From Lachnoanaerobaculum sanguinis (GTDB lineage: Bacteria > Bacillota > Clostridia > Lachnospirales > Lachnospiraceae): 64,000 bases of DNA. The notes beneath the pieces were generated by a model. The model saw only the letters and a list, made by a program, of their open reading frames with translations. It did no database searches and was not told the origin of the DNA. Positions 16,203 through 24,753 of this stretch are shown here, piece by piece. Both the position numbers and the translations under genes were made by a program. Location of the stretch: the NCBI RefSeq assembly GCF_033242365.1, contig NZ_BTHK01000003.1, positions 124,001 through 188,000 of the forward strand, written 5' to 3'. How positions within the stretch are numbered: the first letter of the stretch is position 1; every line of letters starts with the position of its first letter.

Positions 16203-17387
16203 TCAGGCTTTCACCAAGATTCTTTCCTTTGTTTCCATGGCCTTTTCCATAAGCTCATCTATGATTCCTTCAAGCTTTTCTTCAGACCTTTCTATATTTT
16301 CCAAAACAGGTTTTGTCACCGGATGCTTTGCCACAAATATAGTACAGCAGTCCTCATAAGGCTGTATAGATGTCTCATAAGTACCTATTTTTTCTGAAAT
16401 TTCTACTATTTCCTGCTTATCAAAGCCTATCAGAGGCCTGAATACAGGCAAAGAGGCCGCCGCATCTGTAGTAAGCAATGACTGTATTGTCTGAGAAGCC
16501 ACCTGTCCTATACTCTCACCTGTAATAAGAGCCTGATCGCCGTTTTCTACAGCAATTCTTTCGGCTATCTTCATCATATATCTTCTCATAATGATAGTAA
16601 GCTCATCATGTGGACAATGCTCATATATTGCAAGCTGTATATCCGTAAAGTTTATTATATGTAAATTTACCGGACCGGTATATTTTGAAACCAACTCTGC
16701 AAGCTCTATAACCTTTCTCTTGGCTCTCTCTGAAGTATAAGGCGGTGCATGGAAGTATACAGCCTCCACTCTTACTCCTCTTTTTGCAATCATATATCCG
16801 GCAACCGGTGAATCTATACCGCCCGAAAGAAGGAGCATTGCACTTCCGTTTGTACCTATGGGCATTCCGCCCGGTCCCGGTATTTCAACCGAATATATAT
16901 TTATATATGTTCTTATCTCAACCTTTATAAGTACATCAGGCTTTCTTACATTAACCTTCATCTGTGGAAATGCATTTAAAATCACCTCTCCGAGTTCCGC
17001 ATTGATGCTCTCTGATGTTCCGGGGAAACTCTTATCGGCTCTTCTTGTATCTACCTTGAAAGTAAAGTTCTTGTCAGGATACACCGCATCCACATACTCA
17101 ACCACCTTTACTTTCAGGTTTTCATAATCCTTTGATTCTATTCTGACCATCGGACAAATGCCGACTATACCGAATACCTTGCTGAGTCTGTCGATTGCTT
17201 CCTCATAATCATAATCGCCATCCATGTCCACATAGATTCTTCCAAGCTCCTTGGATACATTAAACTTTCCTTCTACTTCTTTTAAGGCGGTTCTTATCTG
17301 TTTCATAAGGGCATCCTCAAACATATATCTGTTTTTACCCTTTACGCCTATCTCACCGTATTTAATTAAAAATGATTTGTACTTCAT
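16203..17387 (-). CDS. thiI: tRNA 4-thiouridine synthase ThiI
   Basis: 394 residues. It adenylates U8 of tRNA and inserts sulfur to give s4U; it may also supply sulfur for thiamine. A ferredoxin-like/THUMP N-terminal half (about 1-165) is followed by the PP-loop ATP site LLSGGIDSPVAGYM. The protein ends without the C-terminal rhodanese domain found in enteric ThiI, as in Bacillus. The start shares one base with the stop of the cysteine desulfurase gene, matching the known NifZ-ThiI sulfur relay. Last gene of the prmA-rsmE-nifZ-thiI operon. Confidence 0.96.
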   Translation of the reverse strand: MKYKSFLIKYGEIGVKGKNRYMFEDALMKQIRTALKEVEGKFNVSKELGRIYVDMDGDYDYEEAIDRLSKVFGIVGICPMVRIESKDYENLKVKVVEYVDAVYPDKNFTFKVDTRRADKSFPGTSESINAELGEVILNAFPQMKVNVRKPDVLIKVEIRTYINIYSVEIPGPGGMPIGTNGSAMLLLSGGIDSPVAGYMIAKRGVRVEAVYFHAPPYTSERAKRKVIELAELVSKYTGPVNLHIINFTDIQLAIYEHCPHDELTIIMRRYMMKIAERIAVENGDQALITGESIGQVASQTIQSLLTTDAAASLPVFRPLIGFDKQEIVEISEKIGTYETSIQPYEDCCTIFVAKHPVTKPVLENIERSEEKLEGIIDELMEKAMETKERILVKA

Positions 17388-18541
17388 TATTTCCTCACAA
17401 ATTTTCTAAGAAGCGGCAAAAGTTCCTTTAAGTTCTTTATGAAATAATCAGCCTCTTCCTTATTGTTAAGCTCCGACAAAGAGATTCTTATAGTAGCGTC
17501 CAAAAGATCGTCCCTTATACCTATAGCCTTTAATGTACCTGATATACCCGGATGATTTGATGAACATGCGGAACCGCTTGAAACATAGATTCCTCTGTCT
17601 TCCAAAGCGTGCAGTAAAACTTCCGCACGAATATCCTCAAATGATACGCTTATAACTTGAGGTGCAAAATTTTCACCCCTGCCTGTATTTAATACCGCAC
17701 CTTCTAATTTTTCAAGCTCATCCATCAGATAGTATTTCAAATCCGATATTTTATTTATTCTCTCATCAAAATTTTCATAGGCTTCTTTTGCGGCAACTCC
17801 CATTCCGGCAATTCCGGTAGTGTTTAGCGTTCCGCTTCTCATGCCTCTTTGATGTCCGCCTCCAAGGATTATCGGATTTATCTTTACATTGCTGTCAATG
17901 TATAAAAATCCCACACCCTTCGGTCCGTGAAACTTATGGCCTGATGCTGAAAGCATATCAATACCCTGTGATTTAGGATTTATTCTAAGCTTTGTATAAG
18001 CCTGTATGGCATCCACATGAAATAATATATCTTTATTCTTAGCCTTTATTATCCTTGAAATTTCTTCTACAGGTTCTATGGCTCCTATCTCATTATTTAC
18101 ATACATTACGGAAACCAAAACCGTGTCATCTCTGAGAGTTGACTTTAATAATTCAAGGTCCACCTGTCCTTCAGAGTTTACAGGAAGTACTGAAAGTTCA
18201 AATCCCTGTTCCGTCAAAAATTCAGCAGGTCTGTATACCGCTGGATGCTCTATTCCCGATATTATTATATGCTTTCCGTATCTTTTCCTGCTCATGGCTC
18301 CACCGATAAGCGCCATATTATTGGATTCCGTACCGCCTGAAGTAAAGATAATCTCGCCTTTTTTTACTTTTAAAGTCTTAGCTATAATATCCGCCGCATC
18401 CTTTACATAGCTTTCAGCTTCCACACCCTTTATATGCTTGCCGCTTGTATTGGCATAATCATCCCTCATGGTCTTAAGCATTATTTCTATGGCTTTTTCG
18501 CTTACCTTTGTAGATGCCGAGTTGTCAAAATATACGTCCAT
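17387..18541 (-). CDS. nifZ: Cysteine desulfurase (NifZ type, partner of ThiI)
   Basis: 384 residues, class V PLP aminotransferase fold. The PLP lysine lies in SGHKFHGPKG, and the active-site cysteine loop is SSGSACSSNHPG. It moves cysteine sulfur as a persulfide to an acceptor. Stop and start codons overlap with thiI and it begins immediately before the end of rsmE, so all are co-transcribed. The pairing with thiI, as in Bacillus, points to tRNA s4U rather than general Fe-S supply. Whether it serves other acceptors cannot be told. Confidence 0.92.
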   Translation of the reverse strand: MDVYFDNSASTKVSEKAIEIMLKTMRDDYANTSGKHIKGVEAESYVKDAADIIAKTLKVKKGEIIFTSGGTESNNMALIGGAMSRKRYGKHIIISGIEHPAVYRPAEFLTEQGFELSVLPVNSEGQVDLELLKSTLRDDTVLVSVMYVNNEIGAIEPVEEISRIIKAKNKDILFHVDAIQAYTKLRINPKSQGIDMLSASGHKFHGPKGVGFLYIDSNVKINPIILGGGHQRGMRSGTLNTTGIAGMGVAAKEAYENFDERINKISDLKYYLMDELEKLEGAVLNTGRGENFAPQVISVSFEDIRAEVLLHALEDRGIYVSSGSACSSNHPGISGTLKAIGIRDDLLDATIRISLSELNNKEEADYFIKNLKELLPLLRKFVRK

Positions 18542-19279
18542 CTATTCATCTTCCAATCTGATCATTATATTACTGAGTAATGCAAGTCCGGCTGTTTCTG
18601 TTCTTAATATTCTTTTACCTAGTGTAATGACTTCAAAGCCGGAGTTTTTTATCCTTTCAACTTCCGCCTCTTCAAATCCTCCCTCAGGTCCGATAAATAC
18701 AACAATATCCTTCGTTTTATCCATACCGTCCAGTATTTTTCTGGTCTTATCTATTCCGTCCGCATTCTCATAGGGTATTAATTTTACACCAAAATCCTTT
18801 ACAATTTCAAGTGCATTATCTATAGACATGGGCTCATATACTTTCGGTATAATACTTCTCTTTGACTGCTTGGCGGCACTCTCTGCAATGGCATTCCATC
18901 TGCTTACTTTAGCATCTGCCTTCTTTTCATCTATCTTTACAACGACTCTCTTGGTCTTTACAGGTATTATCTCATTCACACCAAGTTCAACCGCCTTTTG
19001 TATTATCATCTCCAGTTTATCAGATTTCGGAATCCCCTGAAGCAAGGTAATATTTACAGGCAATTCTCTTTGTTCCATACTCTCAAGTACTTTAAGGTTC
19101 ACCCTGTCAGTCTCTATATCAACTATTTTACAAAGATAATCCCAGTCCCCTTTGACACTGATAAGAAGTTCCTCTTCCGGTTTCATTCTGAGAACATTTA
19201 CTATATGATTGACATCACTACCTTCTATATACGCATTTTCTCCGTTTATCTGCTCCTCAGATACAAAAAAATGATACAT
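18542..19279 (-). CDS. rsmE: 16S rRNA m3U1498 methyltransferase RsmE
   Basis: 245 residues. A SPOUT-class methyltransferase that makes m3U1498 in 16S rRNA. Typical segments: the N-terminal PUA-like part with HIVNVLRMKPEEELLI, then LLQGIPKSDKLEMIIQKAVELGV, VFIGPEGGFEEAEVE and ITLGKRILRTETAGL, which form the knotted SAM site. It directly abuts prmA (adjacent stop and start) and nifZ. prmA-rsmE adjacency is widespread in Firmicutes. Confidence 0.96.
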   Translation of the reverse strand: MYHFFVSEEQINGENAYIEGSDVNHIVNVLRMKPEEELLISVKGDWDYLCKIVDIETDRVNLKVLESMEQRELPVNITLLQGIPKSDKLEMIIQKAVELGVNEIIPVKTKRVVVKIDEKKADAKVSRWNAIAESAAKQSKRSIIPKVYEPMSIDNALEIVKDFGVKLIPYENADGIDKTRKILDGMDKTKDIVVFIGPEGGFEEAEVERIKNSGFEVITLGKRILRTETAGLALLSNIMIRLEDE

Positions 19280-20245
19280 TTATCCCCTCTTTTTTGCTAC
19301 TATACTTACCCATTCGCCAAGGTGATTTATTTCAAGTATTTCAAAATCCTCACTCTTTTTAAAGGCAAGCACTACATCGGCTTCCTTTGTATCTATTATT
19401 CCCGATGTAATAAATATTCCGCCTTTTCTCATATGCTTTGCTACAGTCTTTATAAGTTCTATTATAACAGGAGCCAAAATATTGGCCGTCACAATATCAA
19501 ACTTTTCATAGCCTGCCAGCTCCATTATATTTTCATCTGTCAGAATATCTCCACATACCGCTACAAACTCCGTCATTCCTATTTCATTGCTGATCATATT
19601 TTCCATAACCGCATCTATAGCCATATCATCCAGATCGGTTCCGAATACACATTCGGCTCCAAGCTTAAGTGCGGCAATTCCAAGGATTCCGCTTCCTGTA
19701 CCTACATCAAGCACCTTGGCTTCAGGCTTTGTCTTTAGATACTTTTCAAGTGCCAATATACATAGCTTTGTAGTCTCATGTGCTCCCGTACCGAATGCGG
19801 TTCCCGGATCTATCTGTATCAAAGTCTTATACTTTGCATCCTCAGGTATCTCTTCCCATGTAGGCTTTATAAGGATATCTCCAACATAAAAAGGCTTAAA
19901 ATACTGTTTCCAGTTGTTTATCCAGTCTTTATCCTCGGTCTCGGACTTTGTAAGCACGCCGTCTCCTATATCGCAAAACTCTTTAAGTTCTTCCAATGTA
20001 TTATGGATATCTTCCAAAAGCTTTGTATTGTCGGCTTCCGAATCCAGATAAAAGCTTACCTTTGCTATTCCTTCATCCTCAGGTAGCTCCGGCAAAATAT
20101 CTATAAACATTCCCTTAGTTTCTTCTGCAGTTAAAGGTACATTGTCTTCTATTTCAATACCTTCCACACCTATATCCCCAAGTGATGCGCTCAAAATATC
20201 CACCGCATCGGTCTTTGTAATAAGAGTATACTTCTCCCACTTCAT
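19280..20245 (-). CDS. prmA: Ribosomal protein L11 methyltransferase PrmA
   Basis: 321 residues. It trimethylates lysines and the N-terminus of ribosomal protein L11. The N-terminal substrate-recognition domain (about 1-110) is followed by DPGTAFGTGAHETT, motif I VLDVGTGSGILGIAALKLGA and the NILA catalytic loop (VTANILAPVI). It is the first gene of the operon that continues with rsmE, nifZ and thiI. Its upstream region holds the fold-back element at 20289-20475. Confidence 0.95.
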   Translation of the reverse strand: MKWEKYTLITKTDAVDILSASLGDIGVEGIEIEDNVPLTAEETKGMFIDILPELPEDEGIAKVSFYLDSEADNTKLLEDIHNTLEELKEFCDIGDGVLTKSETEDKDWINNWKQYFKPFYVGDILIKPTWEEIPEDAKYKTLIQIDPGTAFGTGAHETTKLCILALEKYLKTKPEAKVLDVGTGSGILGIAALKLGAECVFGTDLDDMAIDAVMENMISNEIGMTEFVAVCGDILTDENIMELAGYEKFDIVTANILAPVIIELIKTVAKHMRKGGIFITSGIIDTKEADVVLAFKKSEDFEILEINHLGEWVSIVAKKRG

Positions 20246-20288
20246 ATAATTACTCCTACCTTATATTATGGTTGTATTATTATGGTTG

Positions 20289-20475
20289 CAGCTTACCGTT
20301 TCACAATCCTTGTAGCGTTTAGCTGTGCGCAAAAAGCGAGACAGGATTCAGCAGCCGAGGACCTGTCTGAGTGCAGTTCGCTGCTTTTCAAGCGAATAAA
20401 CGAGTTCCGCAGGCTGCGTAAAATCCTGCGAAGCTTTTAAGCATAGCTGCGTTTAGGATTGTGAAACATAAGCTG
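20289..20475. repeat. 187-bp fold-back (imperfect inverted repeat) element
   Basis: Two arms of about 55 bases are imperfectly complementary. The outer ends pair CAGCTTA and GTTTCACAATCC with GGATTGTGAAAC and TAAGCTG, and the arms continue through TTTAGCTGTGC and AGGATT to GCAGCC. The centre holds nested hairpins, for example TTCGCT/AGCGAA and GACAGG/CCTGTC. Base composition is visibly more GC-rich than the flanks. It has no gene. It may be a MITE-like or REP-like intergenic repeat; no second copy was noticed in this window. Confidence 0.7.
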
Positions 20476-20493
20476 TTAACTTTATATATAATA

Positions 20494-20532
20494 GAATAAC
20501 AGGGTCACCACGAAGTGGCAACCCTGTTATTC
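20494..20532 (-). terminator. Strong hairpin after rpmF, likely terminator
   Basis: Twelve-base stem GAATAACAGGGT/ACCCTGTTATTC capped by an inner CCAC-GAA-GTGG hairpin, 30 bases after the rpmF stop. The T-run following it on the minus strand is weak (TATTATATAT). The rest of 20246-20561 holds only the fold-back element; no gene was seen. Confidence 0.65.
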
Positions 20533-20561
20533 CAATCAGTAAAACTTATAGATACTAACTA

Positions 20562-20741
20562 TTAGTCTACTGTTACTATTTCACGCTTGTTATATGAACC
20601 ACATGCCTTACAAACTCTATGAGGAAGCATTAACTCTCCGCACTTTGGACATTTTACAAGACTTGTAGCTGACATCTTCCAGTTAGCTCTTCTCTTATCT
20701 CTTCTACCACGAGATGTTTTATTCTTTGGACAAATTGACAT
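20562..20741 (-). CDS. rpmF: 50S ribosomal protein L32
   Basis: 59 residues. The N-terminus MSICPKNKTSRGRRDKRR and the paired zinc cysteines CPKC and CKAC identify the zinc-binding (C+) form of L32, a small protein near the large-subunit tunnel and E site. The ATG has AGGAGGTGAAAG upstream. The gene has its own consensus promoter. The DUF177/YceD gene that usually precedes rpmF is missing; ackA is upstream instead. Confidence 0.95.
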   Translation of the reverse strand: MSICPKNKTSRGRRDKRRANWKMSATSLVKCPKCGELMLPHRVCKACGSYNKREIVTVD

Positions 20742-20779
20742 TCTTTCACCTCCTTATCTCGAGTCACAAAACTTTAATA

Positions 20780-20808
20780 ATTATAATAGCAAAGGTTTTA
20801 CTTGTCAA
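20780..20808 (-). promoter_or_regulatory. Consensus promoter of rpmF
   Basis: A perfect TTGACA and TATAAT pair with a 17-base spacer on the minus strand. It begins just after the ackA stop codon and gives a leader of about 30 bases. Confidence 0.9.
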
Positions 20809-20810
20809 TA

Positions 20811-22013
20811 TTATTTTTTAGCCAGTCTGTAAGTATCTCTTGCTATAGCCAACTCCTCATTTGTAGGCATCAACATAATCTTAACCTTTGAGTCAGGTGT
20901 TGAAATCATAGTTCTCTTACCACGAACATTGTTTGCTTCTTCATCAACCTTTGCGCCGATGAATCCCAAAGAATTTCCTACTATCTGTCTTGTAATCTTA
21001 TCATTCTCTCCTACACCTGCAGTAAAGCAAAGAGCATCAACTCCACCCATAGCGGCTACATAAGCACCTACATACTTTATAATTCTATATCTGAACGCCT
21101 CAAGTGCAACTTTTGCAAGATTATTTCCGTCAGCCTCAGCATTCTCGATATCTCTGAAGTCTGATGATACTCCGCCGCTCATTCCGAGAACACCTGATTT
21201 CTTGTTAAGTATATCAAGCACCTCATCTACACTCTTGTTCTCTTTCTTGCAAATATACTGTACTATAGCAGGATCGATATCTCCCGATCTTGTACCCATG
21301 ATAAGTCCTTCAAGCGGTGTAAGACCCATTGATGAATCTATACACTTACCTCCTACAGATGCTGAAATTGAAGCACCGTTTCCAAGGTGACATACAATAA
21401 CTCTTGCTGTATCCTTGTCAAGACCTGCAAACTTAATAGCCTCCTGTGATACATACATATGGCTTGTACCGTGGAATCCGTATCTTCTGATATGGTAGTT
21501 CTCATAGTACTCGTTTGGAATGGCATACTTATATGCTTTCTCAGGCATGCTCATACCGAATGATGTATCAAATGCCGCTACATTAGGAACACCCGGCATA
21601 GCCTTTTCTACAGCTTCAATACCCATAAGGTTTGCAGGATTATGAAGCGGTGCAAGATCTGAATACTTATCAATATCCTTCTTCACCTCATCTGTGATAA
21701 CTACAGATTCAGGATATTTTACTCCACCCTGTACAACTCTGTGTCCGATAGCATAAATCTCGCTTGCATCCTTTATTACACCATGATCTTTATCTGTAAG
21801 AGCTTCAAGTACCAAAGCAATAGCCTCTGTATGATTCTTTACATCCTTTTCAATCTTAAACTTTTCTCTTCCTTCAGGCTCATGTGTAAGCTTTGATCCC
21901 GGAATTGCAATTCTCTCAAACAATCCCTTTGCCAATACCTCTTCGTTTTCCATATTAATAAGCTGATACTTTAATGATGAACTTCCGCAATTTATAACCA
22001 ATACATTTTTCAT
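20811..22013 (-). CDS. ackA: Acetate kinase
   Basis: 400 residues. It converts acetyl phosphate and ADP to acetate and ATP, the ATP-yielding end of acetate fermentation. The ASKHA-fold motifs are visible: N-terminal VINCGSSSLKYQL, RVVQGG, FHGTSH with the catalytic histidine region, HLGNGAS and TRSGDIDP. The start MKNVLVINCG is preferred over a frame four codons longer, because AGAGG stands nine bases before it. It is 24 bases after pta, with which it forms the Pta-AckA pair. Confidence 0.97.
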   Translation of the reverse strand: MKNVLVINCGSSSLKYQLINMENEEVLAKGLFERIAIPGSKLTHEPEGREKFKIEKDVKNHTEAIALVLEALTDKDHGVIKDASEIYAIGHRVVQGGVKYPESVVITDEVKKDIDKYSDLAPLHNPANLMGIEAVEKAMPGVPNVAAFDTSFGMSMPEKAYKYAIPNEYYENYHIRRYGFHGTSHMYVSQEAIKFAGLDKDTARVIVCHLGNGASISASVGGKCIDSSMGLTPLEGLIMGTRSGDIDPAIVQYICKKENKSVDEVLDILNKKSGVLGMSGGVSSDFRDIENAEADGNNLAKVALEAFRYRIIKYVGAYVAAMGGVDALCFTAGVGENDKITRQIVGNSLGFIGAKVDEEANNVRGKRTMISTPDSKVKIMLMPTNEELAIARDTYRLAKK

Positions 22014-22037
22014 AATGAACCACACCTCTTTTTTTTA

Positions 22038-23039
22038 TTATTTATCTTCACCGGCAGCCTGAATTGCTGTGATTGCCACTACACCTACTATATCCTCATA
22101 AGAACATCCTCTTGAAAGATCGTTTACAGGCTTTGCAATACCCTGACACATAGGTCCGTAAGCATTTGCCTTTGCAAGTCTTTGAACAAGCTTATATCCG
22201 ATATTTGCCGCATCAAGATCAGGGAATACAAGTACATTAGCATGTCCTGCAACCTTTGAACCCGGTGCCTTGCTCTCTCCTACTTCAGGAACCAAAGCTG
22301 CATCAAGCTGAAGCTCACCGTCAAGGCAAAGATCAGGCGCAAGCTCTTTTGCGATTCTTGTAGCCTCAACAACCTTTGTTACATCGTCATGCTTTGCGCT
22401 ACCCTTTGATGAGTGGCTAAGCATTGCAACTCTAGGCTCTTTTCCTACAAGGAACTTGAAGCTCTCTGCTGATGAAAGTGCAATAGATGCAAGCTTTTCA
22501 GGATCCGGATTTTGCTCTATAGAACAGTCTGCAAATACAAATACACCGTTCTCACCGAATTCACAGTTTGGAACTTCCATTACAAAGAATCCCGAAACAA
22601 GCTTTGCACCCGGCTTAGTCTTTATTATCTGTAATGCAGGTCTAAGTGTATTAGCTGTTGAATGACAGGCACCGCTTACAAGTCCGTCCGCATCTCCCGC
22701 CTTAAGCATAAGACATCCGTAAGTAGTATAGTCGCTTAACATTTGCTTTCTTGCATCTTCATGAGTAAGTCCCTTTGACTTTCTAAGCTCTACGAAGAGA
22801 TCCTCATATTCTTTAGTTTTCTCATAAGTATTTGGATCGATTATTGTTGCTCCTGTGATATCACAACCCTTAGAATACTCTTCCACTTCCTGCGGAGTAC
22901 CTATTATTATCAGGTTTGCCAAACCGTCCTTAAGAATTACCTCAGCAGCCTGATAGATTCTCTTATCCATTGACTCAGGTAAGATTATGGTTTTCTTATT
23001 CTCTCTTGCTCTTTTTTTCAGTTGATCCATCATTGACAT
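22038..23039 (-). CDS. pta: Phosphate acetyltransferase
   Basis: 333 residues, the short Pta form without the N-terminal regulatory domains of enteric Pta. It exchanges CoA of acetyl-CoA for phosphate, feeding AckA. Family segments include IILPESMDKR, SGACHSTANTLRPALQ, the SHSSKGSAKHDDV loop and LVFPDLDAANIGYK near the C-terminus. It is the first gene of pta-ackA, behind a promoter 90 bases upstream. Confidence 0.97.
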   Translation of the reverse strand: MSMMDQLKKRARENKKTIILPESMDKRIYQAAEVILKDGLANLIIIGTPQEVEEYSKGCDITGATIIDPNTYEKTKEYEDLFVELRKSKGLTHEDARKQMLSDYTTYGCLMLKAGDADGLVSGACHSTANTLRPALQIIKTKPGAKLVSGFFVMEVPNCEFGENGVFVFADCSIEQNPDPEKLASIALSSAESFKFLVGKEPRVAMLSHSSKGSAKHDDVTKVVEATRIAKELAPDLCLDGELQLDAALVPEVGESKAPGSKVAGHANVLVFPDLDAANIGYKLVQRLAKANAYGPMCQGIAKPVNDLSRGCSYEDIVGVVAITAIQAAGEDK

Positions 23040-23129
23040 ATGATATATCCCTTTCCATTCTTACAGCATATAGCTAAATTTCTATCCTGTGCTTGTTTGC
23101 ACATAAAAAGCTCCTAAGAGCTCATATAT

Positions 23130-23158
23130 ATAATAGTATAGTAAAAAGAAAGCAACAA
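23130..23158 (-). promoter_or_regulatory. Promoter of pta-ackA
   Basis: TTGTTG and TATTAT with a 17-base spacer on the minus strand. A small hairpin, AGCTC-TTAG-GAGCT followed by TTTTTAT, lies just downstream in the leader (about 23106-23124); its meaning is unclear. Confidence 0.55.
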
Positions 23159-23221
23159 TACAAGCACTATGACAGGTTAATAAAATAACAAACTGTCTAA
23201 AAATAAGTACAATCTTTTTTC

Positions 23222-23872
23222 TTATTCATTATTCTCATCAATATATTTATCAAAGATCATGTTAAACTGGCTTGCCTGGAACAGTGAAATTCCTGAACCC
23301 AATACAAAAATAAGCATTGACATCACTCCCGGCATCCTCATGATAAGGATATATACTGCGGCAAGTATCAAAACACTTCCTGCAAGTATTATTATCGTTC
23401 TTATAAGGTGTTTTACAGACATAAAAAGCGCCAGCTTAAATGTCTGCTTTATCGGATTGATAAATTTTGCCTGTATCGGAAATATGTATGTAAATATAAA
23501 CAGCCAAAGCAAAATCAAAAAGCAGGTAATTGTAAATATAATCATTTTTAACACTGTATTTTCTATAGGTGAATAGAAGCTGAAAAATCTGATATCAAAC
23601 AAAAGAATTCCGCCCACAAATGCCATTATCACCCATATAATTGTTGACTGCAAAAGATTATCCTTGAAACTGTGAAAGAACATTGATAATACTCCACCGC
23701 TGTCACGATCTCTTGCTATCTTCATTGTGCAGTAATACATTGCCGTAGTTGATGCACCAAATGTCACTATAGGAAGTGAACATAATACCCAAAGCAAATT
23801 CAGGATAAACAGATCCCATATTCTTCCTATAAATCTCCATATAGGATTGTCATAATTAAAAAGTCCGCCCAT
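23222..23872 (-). CDS. YesL-family membrane protein (DUF624)
   Basis: 216 residues with about five or six membrane segments. The family opening is clear (NYDNPIWRFIGRIWDLFILNLLWVLCSLPIVTFGASTTAMYY). YesL-like proteins sit beside sugar ABC transporters and pectin or uronate genes; their function is unknown. The ATG has AGGAG seven bases upstream. It is divergent from the regulator-kduI-kduD genes, and two of three palindromic operators lie in its leader, so it is likely co-regulated. Confidence 0.85.
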   Translation of the reverse strand: MGGLFNYDNPIWRFIGRIWDLFILNLLWVLCSLPIVTFGASTTAMYYCTMKIARDRDSGGVLSMFFHSFKDNLLQSTIIWVIMAFVGGILLFDIRFFSFYSPIENTVLKMIIFTITCFLILLWLFIFTYIFPIQAKFINPIKQTFKLALFMSVKHLIRTIIILAGSVLILAAVYILIMRMPGVMSMLIFVLGSGISLFQASQFNMIFDKYIDENNE

Positions 23873-23921
23873 ATATTTCTCCTTGTCAAAATCATTTTAA
23901 GTATTTATTTTTCATCTTTTT

Positions 23922-23933
23922 CTTGGATACAAG
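23922..23933. promoter_or_regulatory. Palindromic operator, copy 1
   Basis: CTTGGATACAAG, a near-palindrome of the GntR/FadR kind (TTG and CAA half-sites). It lies about 50 bases before the yesL start, 23 bases centre to centre from copy 2. Confidence 0.65.
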
Positions 23934-23944
23934 TTGTTTTTAAT

Positions 23945-23956
23945 CTTGGATACAAG
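23945..23956. promoter_or_regulatory. Palindromic operator, copy 2
   Basis: CTTGGATACAAG, identical to copy 1, ending eight bases before the -35 of the divergent promoter at 23964. Confidence 0.65.
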
Positions 23957-23963
23957 TTTTCGA

Positions 23964-23992
23964 TTGACTTATTAAAATCTCTGTTATATCAT
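23964..23992 (+). promoter_or_regulatory. Promoter of the GntR-kduI-kduD genes
   Basis: TTGACT and TATCAT with a 17-base spacer. Operator copies 1 and 2 lie just upstream and copy 3 lies in the transcribed leader, an arrangement suited to repression. Confidence 0.55.
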
Positions 23993-24029
23993 GGTCTTAT
24001 AAGCCAGTTAATCATAGCATAAAATATTA

Positions 24030-24041
24030 CTTGCATACAAG
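24030..24041. promoter_or_regulatory. Palindromic operator, copy 3
   Basis: CTTGCATACAAG, one base different from copies 1 and 2, just before the regulator gene and 85 bases (about eight helical turns) centre to centre from copy 2. Confidence 0.6.
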
Positions 24042-24053
24042 ATTTATTTGTAT

Positions 24054-24743
24054 ATGAAAGGGGGGCATATAAGTATTTCTACCATTCAAAATATATATTC
24101 GGAAATAGAAAATGATATATTGATGCTTAAACTTAAGCCCGGGCAACTTATAAGCGAAAACAGCCTTTGCACTAAATATAATGTTTCAAGGACACCTGTA
24201 CGCTCTGTACTTTCAAGACTTGCAGGCTCGGGACTTGTCGATATAGTGCCAAAGAGCGGTTCAAGAGTATCCATGATCAATATGGAAATAGTTAAACAAA
24301 TCATATATGAACGATTTGCACTGGAAAGTATGGTACTAAAAGATTACATAGCTATTGCTACAGACAGTGATTTAGAAAAACTTGAAAAGACTGTTATCCG
24401 GCTGACTAAAAGCTATGAAAATACCAAAAGCTTTAAACCTGATAAATTCAAAGCGATAGATCTGTCCATGCATGAATTATGGTATAAGAAAACCGGGCAT
24501 ACCTATCTGTGGGAGCAGATAAGAAAATCCGATTCCAATTACACCAGATTTTGCATGTTGGATATGCTGGAATGTGAAAATTATGAGCATGTAATTCTTG
24601 AGCACAGACAGATGTATGAGGTGATCAAAAACAGAGATACCTCTAAAATAGAGGAAATAGTTAAAAAGCATCTTTATGGCGGTATTGAGAGAATCAATGC
24701 GGCTTTCAGTAATAAATTTGATGAAATGTTTATAGCATATTAA
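24054..24743 (+). CDS. FadR-type GntR transcriptional regulator of the uronate locus
   Basis: 229 residues from the ATG. The N-terminal winged helix is clear (PGQLISENSLCTKYNVSRTP, then VRSVLSRLAGSGLVDIVPKSGSRV), followed by an FCD effector domain with the expected metal-site histidines (LSMHELWY, EHRQMYEVI, KKHLYGG). Such regulators bind uronates or related acids. It precedes kduI by 10 bases, and operator-like palindromes flank its promoter, so autoregulation is likely. The start is uncertain: the ATG has no good ribosome site, while a strong AAAGGGGGG lies just inside the frame with no standard start codon after it. Confidence 0.88.
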   Translation: MKGGHISISTIQNIYSEIENDILMLKLKPGQLISENSLCTKYNVSRTPVRSVLSRLAGSGLVDIVPKSGSRVSMINMEIVKQIIYERFALESMVLKDYIAIATDSDLEKLEKTVIRLTKSYENTKSFKPDKFKAIDLSMHELWYKKTGHTYLWEQIRKSDSNYTRFCMLDMLECENYEHVILEHRQMYEVIKNRDTSKIEEIVKKHLYGGIERINAAFSNKFDEMFIAY

Positions 24744-24753
24744 AGGAGAATTT

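Noticed and set aside
18998..19738. 246-residue open frame on the plus strand
   Set aside because: Antisense to prmA and rsmE, both complete and conserved; composition (Tyr/Ile/Phe/His-rich) is that of a shadow frame and there is no ribosome site.
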